Shown here one piece after another: positions 53,640 through 61,605 of a DNA stretch of 64,000 nt. The notes beneath the pieces are model-generated. The model did no database searches. It worked only from the letters and a program-made list of their open reading frames with translations, and was not told where the DNA came from. The position numbers and the translations under genes are program-made. The number at the start of each line of letters is the position of its first letter. Within the stretch, counting starts at the first letter, position 1. The stretch is from an uncultured Clostridia bacterium (lineage in GTDB: Bacteria; Bacillota; Clostridia; Christensenellales; Borkfalkiaceae). The stretch lies in assembly GCA_944354125.1 (NCBI GenBank), contig CALVPT010000004.1, positions 1-64,000 on the forward strand, in the 5' to 3' direction.

Positions 53640-54932
53640 TTATTTTATTTGTATTTTCAAATTGCCGATAGCCGTCGCTTCAATCGGCAGGGCGATTACT
53701 TGCTTGCCCGTAGCTTTTGCCGTCAGCTCGTTTAAATAATTATTCTTTGCTCCGCCGCCGACTATGTACAACTTTTTATAGCTCTTGCCCGTATTGGCTT
53801 CAAGCTCGGCTATCGCAGTCTTATAGCTTTCAGCAAGACTTAAAAATGCGCACTTGAAATAGTCCGCCCATACCTTAGGCACGCTCTTGACGCTGACGTC
53901 GAACGCCTCGGTCATGCGCTCGGGCGAGAGGAACTGCGGCGCGTTTATGTCCGCCGTCTCGCAATATGCGCTCTCCCTCGCTCTCCTTATTATCTCGTCG
54001 AAAGGCATATCGGGGCAAAGCTCCTTTTTGAGGTTATTGACCACCCACATGCCCATTATGTTCTTCTGGTATCTTATATATCCCACTCCGCCCTCGTTGG
54101 AGTAGTTTGCTTTTCGGCTGCCCTCGTCGGTTATCGCGCTCTTTGTCTTTACGCCTAAAAGCGACCACGTGCCCGAAGAGATGTACAGCTCTTCGCCGTC
54201 CATGGGTATGCCCTCTACCGCGCTGCCCGTATCGTGAGTTGCGCACAGCACCACCTCTGTATTGCCGCCGACATATGCGGCAATTTCGGGAAGAAGTTCG
54301 CCCACCTCTTCGCCCGGCTTATGAAGTGCAGGGAAAAGATTTTCGGAAAATCCCAACGCCTTTAATATTTCTCCGTCAAACTCACCCGTATTCACATTTA
54401 CAAGCCCAGTCGTTGTCGCGTTGGTGTACTCCTTGACCTTTTTGCCCGTGAGCTTATACGCAAGATATTCGGGTATCATTAGAAAGTCTGTAATTTTATC
54501 AAGCCGACCCTCTGCCTTATCCGAATACAGCTGGTATATAGTATTGAACGGCTGGAACTGTATGCCCGTACGCGAATACAATTTTTCAAAGGACATACGC
54601 CCGTGCACTTCGTCCATTATATCTGAAGTCCTGTCGTCGCGGTAGGCATATACGGGCCGCCTTTCGCCGTCCTCGCCTATGAGCACATAGTCGCAACCCC
54701 AGGTATCTATTGCAATGCTTGCAATCTCCGAGTACTGCCCGAAGGCAACCTTTATGCCCTCCCTGACGCTTGCAAACAGTCCGTCTATATCCCATACGAG
54801 GTGACCGCTCTCTTCCTTTACGCCGTTGGGGAAACGGTACACTTCCTTAGTCTTTATTTCGCCGTCCTCTTCCCAGCCGACTATGTGTCTGCCGGACGAC
54901 GCGCCTATATCTATCGCAAGAAAATATTTCAT
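53640..54932 (-). CDS. rhaB: Rhamnulokinase, C-terminally shortened
   Basis: RhaB phosphorylates L-rhamnulose. The FGGY-family kinase has DIGASSGRHIVG at the N-terminus, ATHDTGSAVEGIP, YISSGTWSLLGVK and the late motif VGGGAKNNYLNELTA. It stops at 430 residues after EATAIGNLKIQIK, whereas relatives are near 480-490 and continue for 45-55 residues past that point. The stop is directly followed by the rhaA ribosome site, so the missing end is not elsewhere in the gene. ATP- and substrate-binding motifs remain. Activity is therefore plausible but uncertain. Confidence 0.9.
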   Translation of the reverse strand: MKYFLAIDIGASSGRHIVGWEEDGEIKTKEVYRFPNGVKEESGHLVWDIDGLFASVREGIKVAFGQYSEIASIAIDTWGCDYVLIGEDGERRPVYAYRDDRTSDIMDEVHGRMSFEKLYSRTGIQFQPFNTIYQLYSDKAEGRLDKITDFLMIPEYLAYKLTGKKVKEYTNATTTGLVNVNTGEFDGEILKALGFSENLFPALHKPGEEVGELLPEIAAYVGGNTEVVLCATHDTGSAVEGIPMDGEELYISSGTWSLLGVKTKSAITDEGSRKANYSNEGGVGYIRYQKNIMGMWVVNNLKKELCPDMPFDEIIRRARESAYCETADINAPQFLSPERMTEAFDVSVKSVPKVWADYFKCAFLSLAESYKTAIAELEANTGKSYKKLYIVGGGAKNNYLNELTAKATGKQVIALPIEATAIGNLKIQIK

Positions 54933-54955
54933 GATTTATGTCCTCTTTGTTCCCT

Positions 54956-54992
54956 GTGTTTTGCCGCAGGCATTTTGCACCTGCGGTAAAAC
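54956..54992 (-). terminator. Hairpin between the rhamnosidase gene and rhaB
   Basis: A 14-bp stem with one mismatch (TGTTTTGCCGCAGG against its partner) and a loop of about 9 bases. There is no clear T run on the minus strand, so it may adjust mRNA stability or partial termination within the operon. Confidence 0.45.
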
Positions 54993-55051
54993 ATCGGGCA
55001 GGAGAAAAATTTTAATGAAAAAATTCGTGTATTCTTTATTTTGCAGTCGAC

Positions 55052-57619
55052 TTAAAGCGAACAGATGAACTCGTATTCGCCGCTGCCGACAGTATTTACG
55101 CTTCCGTCGGGAAGGGTGACGTCGCACACCGAAGATACGGGAACGGCAACAGAAAGACTGAACTTCCTCGTCTTCTTGTCGATATTCCATCTGCACTTAA
55201 TTGTGCCGTAGGGCGTTTCGGTTGACCCCTCCGCATATGTAAGTCCGCCGCCTATGACGGGCTTTACGGAAAATTTCTTATAGCCCGGCTCGGTATTCTC
55301 TATGCCGAGCACCCTCGAGTAGAGGAATTTGCCGACCGCGCCGCTGGCATAGTGGTTATACGATATCATTACCCCCGCCGTGCCGTCGTCGCCGATATGG
55401 CAGGTTCCGTCCTCGGCAAGGCCGTCCCAGCGCTCCCATATTGTAGTTGCGCCTGCCTTGACCTCATAGAGCCACGAAGGGCACTTTTCGTTAAGGAGCA
55501 TCTTATACGCCGTATCCGCATGGCCGCTGTCCGCAAGCGCGAAGAGTATGTACGGCGTGCCGGGGAAACCCGTGCCTATGCAGTAATTATTGCGCTCTAC
55601 AAGGTCTACGAGGTTCTTTGCCGCCTGCTTTCTCTCTTCGCCCTTGAATATGCCGAACTGCAGGGGAAGGACGTACGCTGTCTGGAACTCCTCTTTAAGC
55701 TTTCCGTTGCCGTCCGTAAATACCGAGCGGTATGCGTCCGCAACCTTTTCCGAAAGCTCGCGGTAGTACTTTTCGTCCTCCTCTTCGCCGAGAATGTGAG
55801 CAATCTCTGAAAGAAGCGCGCTTGTATTTTTAAGGCTTGCCGTGCCCGTCCACTTGCCCCTTGCCTGCCACTGCTGCATCTTTGGAAGGTCGGGCGCTAC
55901 CCAGTCGCCGAAGTTGAACGCAGAGGGCATATGCCAGATGTATCTGTTTTTGCCCACGCTTAAAAGTCCTGCCCAGAACTTGCACGCCTTGACGTACTTC
56001 TTCATTGTGGGGTACATCTTTTTGAGTAGTTCTTTATCGCCCCTCGCCTGATATTCCGCCCAGGGCACGAGTATGCACGCATCGCCCCAGAACGCAACCG
56101 CCATTACGGGCATGGTTGCGGGGAAGCCGTAGCCGTGCACGGGAACAGTATTGGGTATGCCGCCCGTCTTGAGCTGTTCGTTCTTTACGTCCTTGAGCCA
56201 CTTGTCGAGGAAACGGCTCATGTCGAAGTTATAGCAGGCGGTAGGCGCGAATACCGCTATATCGCCCGTCCAGCCCATCCTCTCGTCCCTCTGGGGGCAG
56301 TCGGTGGGAATGTCCATAAAGTTGGACTTTGAACTCCAGATTATGTTGCTCTGCAACCTGTTCAGTCTCTCGTCCGAGCAGGAGAAGCTGCCCGTGCGCC
56401 TTATATCCGAATAGAGCGCGACGGCCGAAACCTTTATGTCTTTTTGGTCTATGCCAGTAACCGACACATAGCGGAAGCCCATATAGGTGAGCTTGGGCGA
56501 ATAGCTCTGCGCGCCCTCTTTGCATATGTAGGTTGCCGTACACTTTGCAGAACGCAAAAATTCAGTGAAGAGGCTGCCGTCCTTTTTGAGTATTTCGGCG
56601 TGCTTTACGACTACCGTCTGACCCTCTTTTGCATTGAGTATGTCGAGCTTTACTACGCCTGCAAAATTCTGGCCGAAGTCATATATCAGCTGACCGTCGT
56701 CAAGTTTTGTGACCGTCTGCGGCTGCATTTCCTCGTGCTCGCAGACGAGAGAGCCGTACGTTGCCGAAATATTGGGGTTGATTCTAAGCGTCTCGCGCGT
56801 TGCGTTTTTCCAGTTAATCTTATTGAGGTCGACGGTCGCGTCATAAGTTTCGCCGTCGTATATATCTGAAAAACGGTAGTTGCCTTCCTCCGTCACCTGC
56901 CAGCTTTCGTCCGTGCCGATGACTTCAGAAGTGCCGTCCTCGTAGTCTAATTTAATTTCCGCAAGCAGAGACTGTCTGTCTGCATAGTGGCGGTTCTTCC
57001 TCGTCCACACGAACGAGCCTACCGCCCAGCCGCCGCCTACGACAAAGATGAGCTCATTTTCGCCGTCTGCCTTTAAAAGCGGGGTAATGTCATATGTCTG
57101 GTACTGGAGATTCGTAAAGTATGAGGTGAACCCGGGCGCAAAGTAGTCCTTGCCTATCTTTTTGCCGTTCAAAGTCGCCTCGTATATGCCCATAGCCGTC
57201 GAATACAGCCTTGCGCGGACGACCTTTTTGGAGGGCGTAACCGTCTTTTTAAAGGTCATGGGTATGGGAGATACTCCCTTTTCGGTGAAGTTATACGCGC
57301 CGTCGGTTATCCATTTTCCCTTCCAAGGGGTGTCCATTCTGCCCGTCTCGAAGGCCATTTGTGCCTCGGCGCTTTCACCGTAGTTATCGGTTGCCGTGAC
57401 CTTAACCGTATAGGTCGTGAACGGTTTTAAACCTTCGCCGCCGTAGGGCACGAGCACCTGTTCTGTCGTAGTCGTCTTCCAGTCGCCGACGGATATTTCA
57501 GCGCTCTTCAGGCGGACATCTTTTTTGTCCGACGAGAGGCTGAACGAAAAGCGCGGATGCGCCTCGTCGGTTATGCAACAGTCTTCAAGATTTTCTGTCG
57601 TCAGCCTTGTAATTTTCAT
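55052..57619 (-). CDS. GH78 alpha-L-rhamnosidase
   Basis: The protein (855 residues from ATG 57619) releases L-rhamnose from rhamnosides. It has an N-terminal fibronectin-like domain, the Bac_rhamnosid_N part (RLYSTAMGIYEATLNGKKIG), a GH78 (alpha/alpha)6 barrel (about 350-770) with DCPQRDERMGWTGDIAVFA holding the catalytic acid Glu region, and a C-terminal beta domain. No signal peptide, so it acts on imported rhamnosides. It heads the rhamnose operon. The start after GGTGGGGGGA is preferred to the upstream in-frame ATG at 57718. Confidence 0.93.
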   Translation of the reverse strand: MKITRLTTENLEDCCITDEAHPRFSFSLSSDKKDVRLKSAEISVGDWKTTTTEQVLVPYGGEGLKPFTTYTVKVTATDNYGESAEAQMAFETGRMDTPWKGKWITDGAYNFTEKGVSPIPMTFKKTVTPSKKVVRARLYSTAMGIYEATLNGKKIGKDYFAPGFTSYFTNLQYQTYDITPLLKADGENELIFVVGGGWAVGSFVWTRKNRHYADRQSLLAEIKLDYEDGTSEVIGTDESWQVTEEGNYRFSDIYDGETYDATVDLNKINWKNATRETLRINPNISATYGSLVCEHEEMQPQTVTKLDDGQLIYDFGQNFAGVVKLDILNAKEGQTVVVKHAEILKKDGSLFTEFLRSAKCTATYICKEGAQSYSPKLTYMGFRYVSVTGIDQKDIKVSAVALYSDIRRTGSFSCSDERLNRLQSNIIWSSKSNFMDIPTDCPQRDERMGWTGDIAVFAPTACYNFDMSRFLDKWLKDVKNEQLKTGGIPNTVPVHGYGFPATMPVMAVAFWGDACILVPWAEYQARGDKELLKKMYPTMKKYVKACKFWAGLLSVGKNRYIWHMPSAFNFGDWVAPDLPKMQQWQARGKWTGTASLKNTSALLSEIAHILGEEEDEKYYRELSEKVADAYRSVFTDGNGKLKEEFQTAYVLPLQFGIFKGEERKQAAKNLVDLVERNNYCIGTGFPGTPYILFALADSGHADTAYKMLLNEKCPSWLYEVKAGATTIWERWDGLAEDGTCHIGDDGTAGVMISYNHYASGAVGKFLYSRVLGIENTEPGYKKFSVKPVIGGGLTYAEGSTETPYGTIKCRWNIDKKTRKFSLSVAVPVSSVCDVTLPDGSVNTVGSGEYEFICSL

Positions 57620-57816
57620 ATTTCCCCCCACCTTTTTATTCGCTCTCTCCGTGGCGTTTTTCTGCGGAAACACAACCACCGCAAGCGCCATTTTACGCCC
57701 CTTTTCGTGCCTGCGCATTTTCTGCGCGTTTTGACTTTAAAGCGCATTTCAAAAAATTCTGACAGCCGCCGAAACTTTATTTCGGCTCATTTTCAGAAGC
57801 GACTTTATAAGCCTCT

Positions 57817-57836
57817 ATTTTTATCAAGATAAAAAT
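57817..57836. promoter_or_regulatory. Palindromic operator upstream of the rhamnose operon
   Basis: ATTTTTATC-AA-GATAAAAAT is a perfect 9-2-9 palindrome between the operon start and the candidate promoter elements (TTGACA at 57864-57869 on the minus strand, with TATAAT or TATTTT options downstream). A binding site for the adjacent DeoR regulator is likely. Confidence 0.55.
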
Positions 57837-57908
57837 ACCATATCGCATTATATGTTGTCAATACTCGCTCTTTAATTGATTGTTATTATGAAATTGTTGC
57901 ACAAAACA

Positions 57909-58002
57909 GCGCAATATTGCGCAATAACGATAGAAAATGAGCATTTTTATATAAGCCATTTAAGTCGGACATATTGACAAAAAACGGTGCGTGTGATATC
58001 AT
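57909..58002 (+). promoter_or_regulatory. deoR-type gene promoter and upstream palindrome
   Basis: TTGACA (57974-57979), 17 bp, TATCAT (57997-58002). A 14-bp palindrome GCGCAATATTGCGC lies at 57909-57922, between the two divergent units. Confidence 0.65.
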
Positions 58003-58044
58003 TCGGTTAAGATATGGAAAATCGCTGAATAAGGACGGTTTGTT

Positions 58045-58797
58045 ATGTACATAAAAGAGCGATTCGAAAAGATTTCCGAATACCTTAAGACACACAAAAA
58101 GGCCACCGTCGAGGAGCTGTCCGCACTGCTGTACGTCAGCCCCGCAACCATACGACGCGACCTGGGCGAAATGCAGTCCCTGGGCATAATTGCGCGTACC
58201 CACGGCGGCGCGCTGTACATAGAAGATTCCGAGGAGACTTCTATCTTTGTACGCCTTGACAAGAACGCACGCGACAAGGAGGGCACGGCAATGATTGCCA
58301 TGCATCATTTGCCGCTCTTCCAGACGGCATTCATAGACAACTCTTCCACCTGCTTCGCCCTGGTAAAACTTATGAGTCTGGAGCACAAGACGGTAATTAC
58401 CAACGGCCTGCAACTTGCGCTTACGCTGTCGCAACAGGAAAATATCGAAATAATCATGCCCGGCGGCGAAGTAAGATTCAATACCAGCGCAGTTTCGGGC
58501 AGTCTCGCCTGCAATACTGTTGCCGATTTCAGACCCGACATCACGCTGTGTTCATGCGCGGCGATAGACGAAAACGGCGTATATGAGCATTCGATTGACT
58601 CCTGCGAGCTCAAAAAAGCCGCCCTTAAGGCGAGCAAAAAGAGAATTCTGCTTGCCGACAGGACTAAATTCGGACATACGACGACATACCGCACCTGCTC
58701 GCTCGCCGCTTTCGACGCCATTTATACAAACGCCGACGACCGCACGGTAGCGCCCCTCAGGGAAAAGGGACTTACGGTTTTCAACAGCACTCGCTGA
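58045..58797 (+). CDS. DeoR/GlpR family transcriptional regulator
   Basis: The 250-residue protein has the N-terminal DeoR helix-turn-helix (residues 1-57; VEELSALLYVSPATIRRDLGEM) and the sugar-phosphate-sensing DeoRC domain (about 75-235) with TNGLQLALTL and DRTKFGHTT. This family usually represses sugar operons and is released by a phosphorylated sugar. It is divergent from the rhamnose operon, so a rhamnulose-1-phosphate-type inducer is plausible. Confidence 0.93.
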   Translation: MYIKERFEKISEYLKTHKKATVEELSALLYVSPATIRRDLGEMQSLGIIARTHGGALYIEDSEETSIFVRLDKNARDKEGTAMIAMHHLPLFQTAFIDNSSTCFALVKLMSLEHKTVITNGLQLALTLSQQENIEIIMPGGEVRFNTSAVSGSLACNTVADFRPDITLCSCAAIDENGVYEHSIDSCELKKAALKASKKRILLADRTKFGHTTTYRTCSLAAFDAIYTNADDRTVAPLREKGLTVFNSTR

Positions 58798-58887
58798 TTG
58801 CCGTCCGCATAAAAACGGCAGAGTGCAAATAACGCACTTGTCTTTTTCCTCAGAAAACGGGCTTAAATTTTTATATTAAAAATAACT

Positions 58888-58922
58888 GGGGCGGCGCGCG
58901 AAAATATTTCGCGCGCCGCCCC
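58888..58922 (+). terminator. Intrinsic terminator of the deoR-type gene
   Basis: A 16-bp stem (58888-58903 and 58907-58922) with a three-base loop, followed by CTCTTTG. Confidence 0.75.
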
Positions 58923-59123
58923 CTCTTTGTCAATAAGGCAAAAGTGCGTTCGCAGGCATATATTGCCGCACCAATCGCATTTTTACGACAATTTTAAATG
59001 CACATATATTTTGTCGTTCAGCGTTGACCTGAAAATGAGCAGACGACTTGAAAATATCCTTGTATTTTTCAATTGCAGACGGGTAAAAACCGGCACTAAG
59101 TATGACAATATTTCTCCTCCTCA

Positions 59124-59152
59124 TTGACGGCAAATGCCGACTATGGTATAAT
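59124..59152 (+). promoter_or_regulatory. Promoter of the lipoprotein gene
   Basis: TTGACG (59124-59129), 17 bp, TATAAT (59147-59152). The rest of the 58923-59123 gap shows no recognised element. Confidence 0.75.
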
Positions 59153-59170
59153 TGAATGCGGAGAAAGACA

Positions 59171-60967
59171 ATGACCAACAGAGTAAAAAAAATTTGCGTA
59201 AGCGCAACTATTTTTGCCTGCCTGATCAGCGCGTTTCTGCCTGCTTGCATACCAAAAGACAAGACTATTGAATGCACCGTAGCCATTGTTCTGCCCGAGG
59301 ACGCGACCTCGCCGCAACCGCTTGTAACCGTCAATCGGGGCGACGACGCCACGTTCAGCATATCGCTGCCCGAGGACAGACGCATCGTGTTCGTAGGGTA
59401 TGACGACTATACCCTCGGCGGAGGAGAAACAGCCTCCGCAGGCAGAAGATATTTCGAACTTACCCTTCACTCCGTGAGGTATTCGGAATACATAGAGGTG
59501 CAGTCTGCGGCGGCGCTGACCACGCAATATCTGCCCAACGGCGGCGAAGGCGACGGTATGACAATAACCGAAAATCCCGTACACCTCCGCCCCGTCAGCC
59601 TGAACGCGGAAAGCGCGTTCGAGCGGCAGGGATATATTCAGACGGGCTGGAACACGGCGGCAGACGGCACGGGCGAGCACTACTCCTTCGGCGGCAGGCT
59701 CAACCACGACGGCGACGAGCTGACGCTTTACGCAGAATGGCAGAAGGAAAATCCCGCCGCGGACTTCGGGTACGAACAGATTGCATACAGCGACAATCTC
59801 ATGATAACCTCCTGTCTGACCGACGCCGACGAAATTGCCGTCCCCGAAAGCATAGGCGGAAAAAAAGTTGTAGGCATTTCGGACGGAGCGTTTACGGACA
59901 GGGAAATTTCTAAGCTGGTTCTGCCTGACAGCATAATACGTATCGAGAGCGGTGCGTTCGACGGCTGCAACATAGAAAAACTTGTCATGTTCGACAACGT
60001 TACGGATATAAGTTCGCAAAGTTTTACGAACTGCACGCTCAGCACGCTATACCTCAACGCCAGACAAAAGCCGACGTTCAGCGGCAGCTATTTCGACACG
60101 TTTGCCGACAAATATGACAGACTGTACGCGCTGAAAAACCAAAAAAAGATAATTCTTACGGGCGGCTCTTCCGTGAGATTCGGCTTCGATTCGATGAAGA
60201 TAGAACGCGAACTTGAAGGATATTCGGCAGTAAACATGGGCGTATATGCCTATGCCAACATGCGGCCGCAGCTCGAGCTGATATCCCTCTGCGCGAAAGA
60301 GGGCGACATTGTTTTGCACGGCACGGAGTTTGACGCGATAGACGAACAGTTCTGCGTGTCGGACACCCTCGGATATGAAATTTTTGCCATGTGCGAGAGC
60401 AACTATGACCTGATTTCTTTGCTTGACCTTACGGACTATGACGGCATATTCGACAGCTTCCGACAGTTCAACGACAGACGCAAGGGCATGATTAAAAAGA
60501 GTTACGACATATCCCCTTCGGACTACGACGAGGACGGAAACCCCTCTGCCTCACCCGTTTACAACTCGCGCGGAGACTACGTTCTCTATCGCAAGAACAA
60601 CGAGGAGATGAAAAACTTCGGAGTAAAGAGAGCTTATTACAACAAAAAATATTTCCCCGAATCTGCCATATCCGATTTAAACGAAGTCCTGGCAAAATTG
60701 GGGGCAAACGGCGCCGAGGTGCTGTACGCATACACACCGAGAATGAACACTTCGCTCAGCGACGACAGTGACCGCGAAAGCATAATTGCCCTGGACATAT
60801 ACCTCAACGAACGCCTTTCGGTACCCATAATTTCGGACATTGAAAGTTCGCTTTATTCCCCCCTCTACTTCTTCGGAACGGATAACCATCTGTCTACGGA
60901 AGGGGCGGAAATTCACACCGCAAACATCATAGCCGACCTTAAAAAATACCTTGCGGCGAACGCATAA
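59171..60967 (+). CDS. Surface lipoprotein: InlB-type repeat + leucine-rich repeat + SGNH-like domain
   Basis: The 598-residue protein starts at 59171 (GGAGA before it; the frame from 59156 would start at the transcript edge). Lipobox: LPAC near residue 22. A Listeria-Bacteroides-type repeat (GYIQTGWNTAADGTGEHYSF to LTLYAEW) lies at about 158-192, a BspA-type LRR_5 segment (IPESIGGKKV-like, DGAFTDREISKLVLPDSI) at about 215-300, and a C-terminal SGNH-hydrolase-like domain at about 325-595 with GGSSVRFGFDS (Ser333/334), NMGVYAY, GDIVLHG and the late TDNHLSTEG (Asp571, His573). Probably an anchored glycan-binding esterase or acyl-handling protein; activity is inferred. Confidence 0.75.
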   Translation: MTNRVKKICVSATIFACLISAFLPACIPKDKTIECTVAIVLPEDATSPQPLVTVNRGDDATFSISLPEDRRIVFVGYDDYTLGGGETASAGRRYFELTLHSVRYSEYIEVQSAAALTTQYLPNGGEGDGMTITENPVHLRPVSLNAESAFERQGYIQTGWNTAADGTGEHYSFGGRLNHDGDELTLYAEWQKENPAADFGYEQIAYSDNLMITSCLTDADEIAVPESIGGKKVVGISDGAFTDREISKLVLPDSIIRIESGAFDGCNIEKLVMFDNVTDISSQSFTNCTLSTLYLNARQKPTFSGSYFDTFADKYDRLYALKNQKKIILTGGSSVRFGFDSMKIERELEGYSAVNMGVYAYANMRPQLELISLCAKEGDIVLHGTEFDAIDEQFCVSDTLGYEIFAMCESNYDLISLLDLTDYDGIFDSFRQFNDRRKGMIKKSYDISPSDYDEDGNPSASPVYNSRGDYVLYRKNNEEMKNFGVKRAYYNKKYFPESAISDLNEVLAKLGANGAEVLYAYTPRMNTSLSDDSDRESIIALDIYLNERLSVPIISDIESSLYSPLYFFGTDNHLSTEGAEIHTANIIADLKKYLAANA

Positions 60968-60984
60968 AACTCTGTTTTTAAAAT

Positions 60985-61072
60985 GCGGCGGACTGCCTCA
61001 AAGCAGTCCGCCGCATTTCCATTCCGACATTTTCCACGACAAGGAAAGCGCCCCGACCTGAATCGGGGCGCT
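60985..61072. terminator. Two hairpins between convergent genes
   Basis: First hairpin: a 14-bp stem at 60983-61016 with loop CTCAAA. Second: AGCGCCCCGA at 61047-61056 paired with 61063-61072, followed by CCTTTTATTT. They end the lipoprotein gene and the opposing GH3 unit. Confidence 0.7.
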
Positions 61073-61109
61073 CCTTTTATTTATGTATGTCTTTCAAGGC
61101 CTGTATGTC

Positions 61110-61604
61110 TTACTTTTTGACGGGTCTGAAGCTGAAGTATACGTTTACGAGTGCAACCAACCATGCAATTACATAGATTATGAAGCCTGCGATTGCCGTA
61201 TATGCCGACGCCAGATTTATGGGCGTTGCAACTTCCTGCTTGACGCTGTCGTTGGAGAAGAAGATGTACGAAAGTCCGTTGAGCCTTGTCTGAATGAAGT
61301 TCATCATGACTACTATCATGAACACGGCAGCAACCACTTTGAGTATATCCGAGCATACCCTAATGACGAGCATTACCGTCTTATTTTCTACGTTTACCTG
61401 AGTGAGCACCAGGGCTATTGCAAGCAGAATTACCGAGAACACCGAGAAGGTGATTATTCCGCCGGGGTTAGTGCCCTTGAAGTATCCCTCCACATTGCCG
61501 TTTGCGCAATATACGCTCATTGCAACGAGTGCGAGAATGAAGGCTGCAAGCGTGAGGTATGTGCTGACGCTCTGCTTCTTTAAGAAATCGAGTACCTTGT
61601 TCAT
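61110..61604 (-). CDS. Four-helix membrane protein paired with the GH3 gene
   Basis: The 164-residue protein has membrane helices at about 14-34, 48-68, 78-105 and 133-155, with a short outer loop containing FSNDSVKQEVATPIN. It begins one base after the GH3 stop, so it is co-translated with it. Not recognised as a named family; it could anchor or assist the membrane-bound GH3 enzyme. Confidence 0.7.
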   Translation of the reverse strand: MNKVLDFLKKQSVSTYLTLAAFILALVAMSVYCANGNVEGYFKGTNPGGIITFSVFSVILLAIALVLTQVNVENKTVMLVIRVCSDILKVVAAVFMIVVMMNFIQTRLNGLSYIFFSNDSVKQEVATPINLASAYTAIAGFIIYVIAWLVALVNVYFSFRPVKK

Positions 61605-61605
61605 A

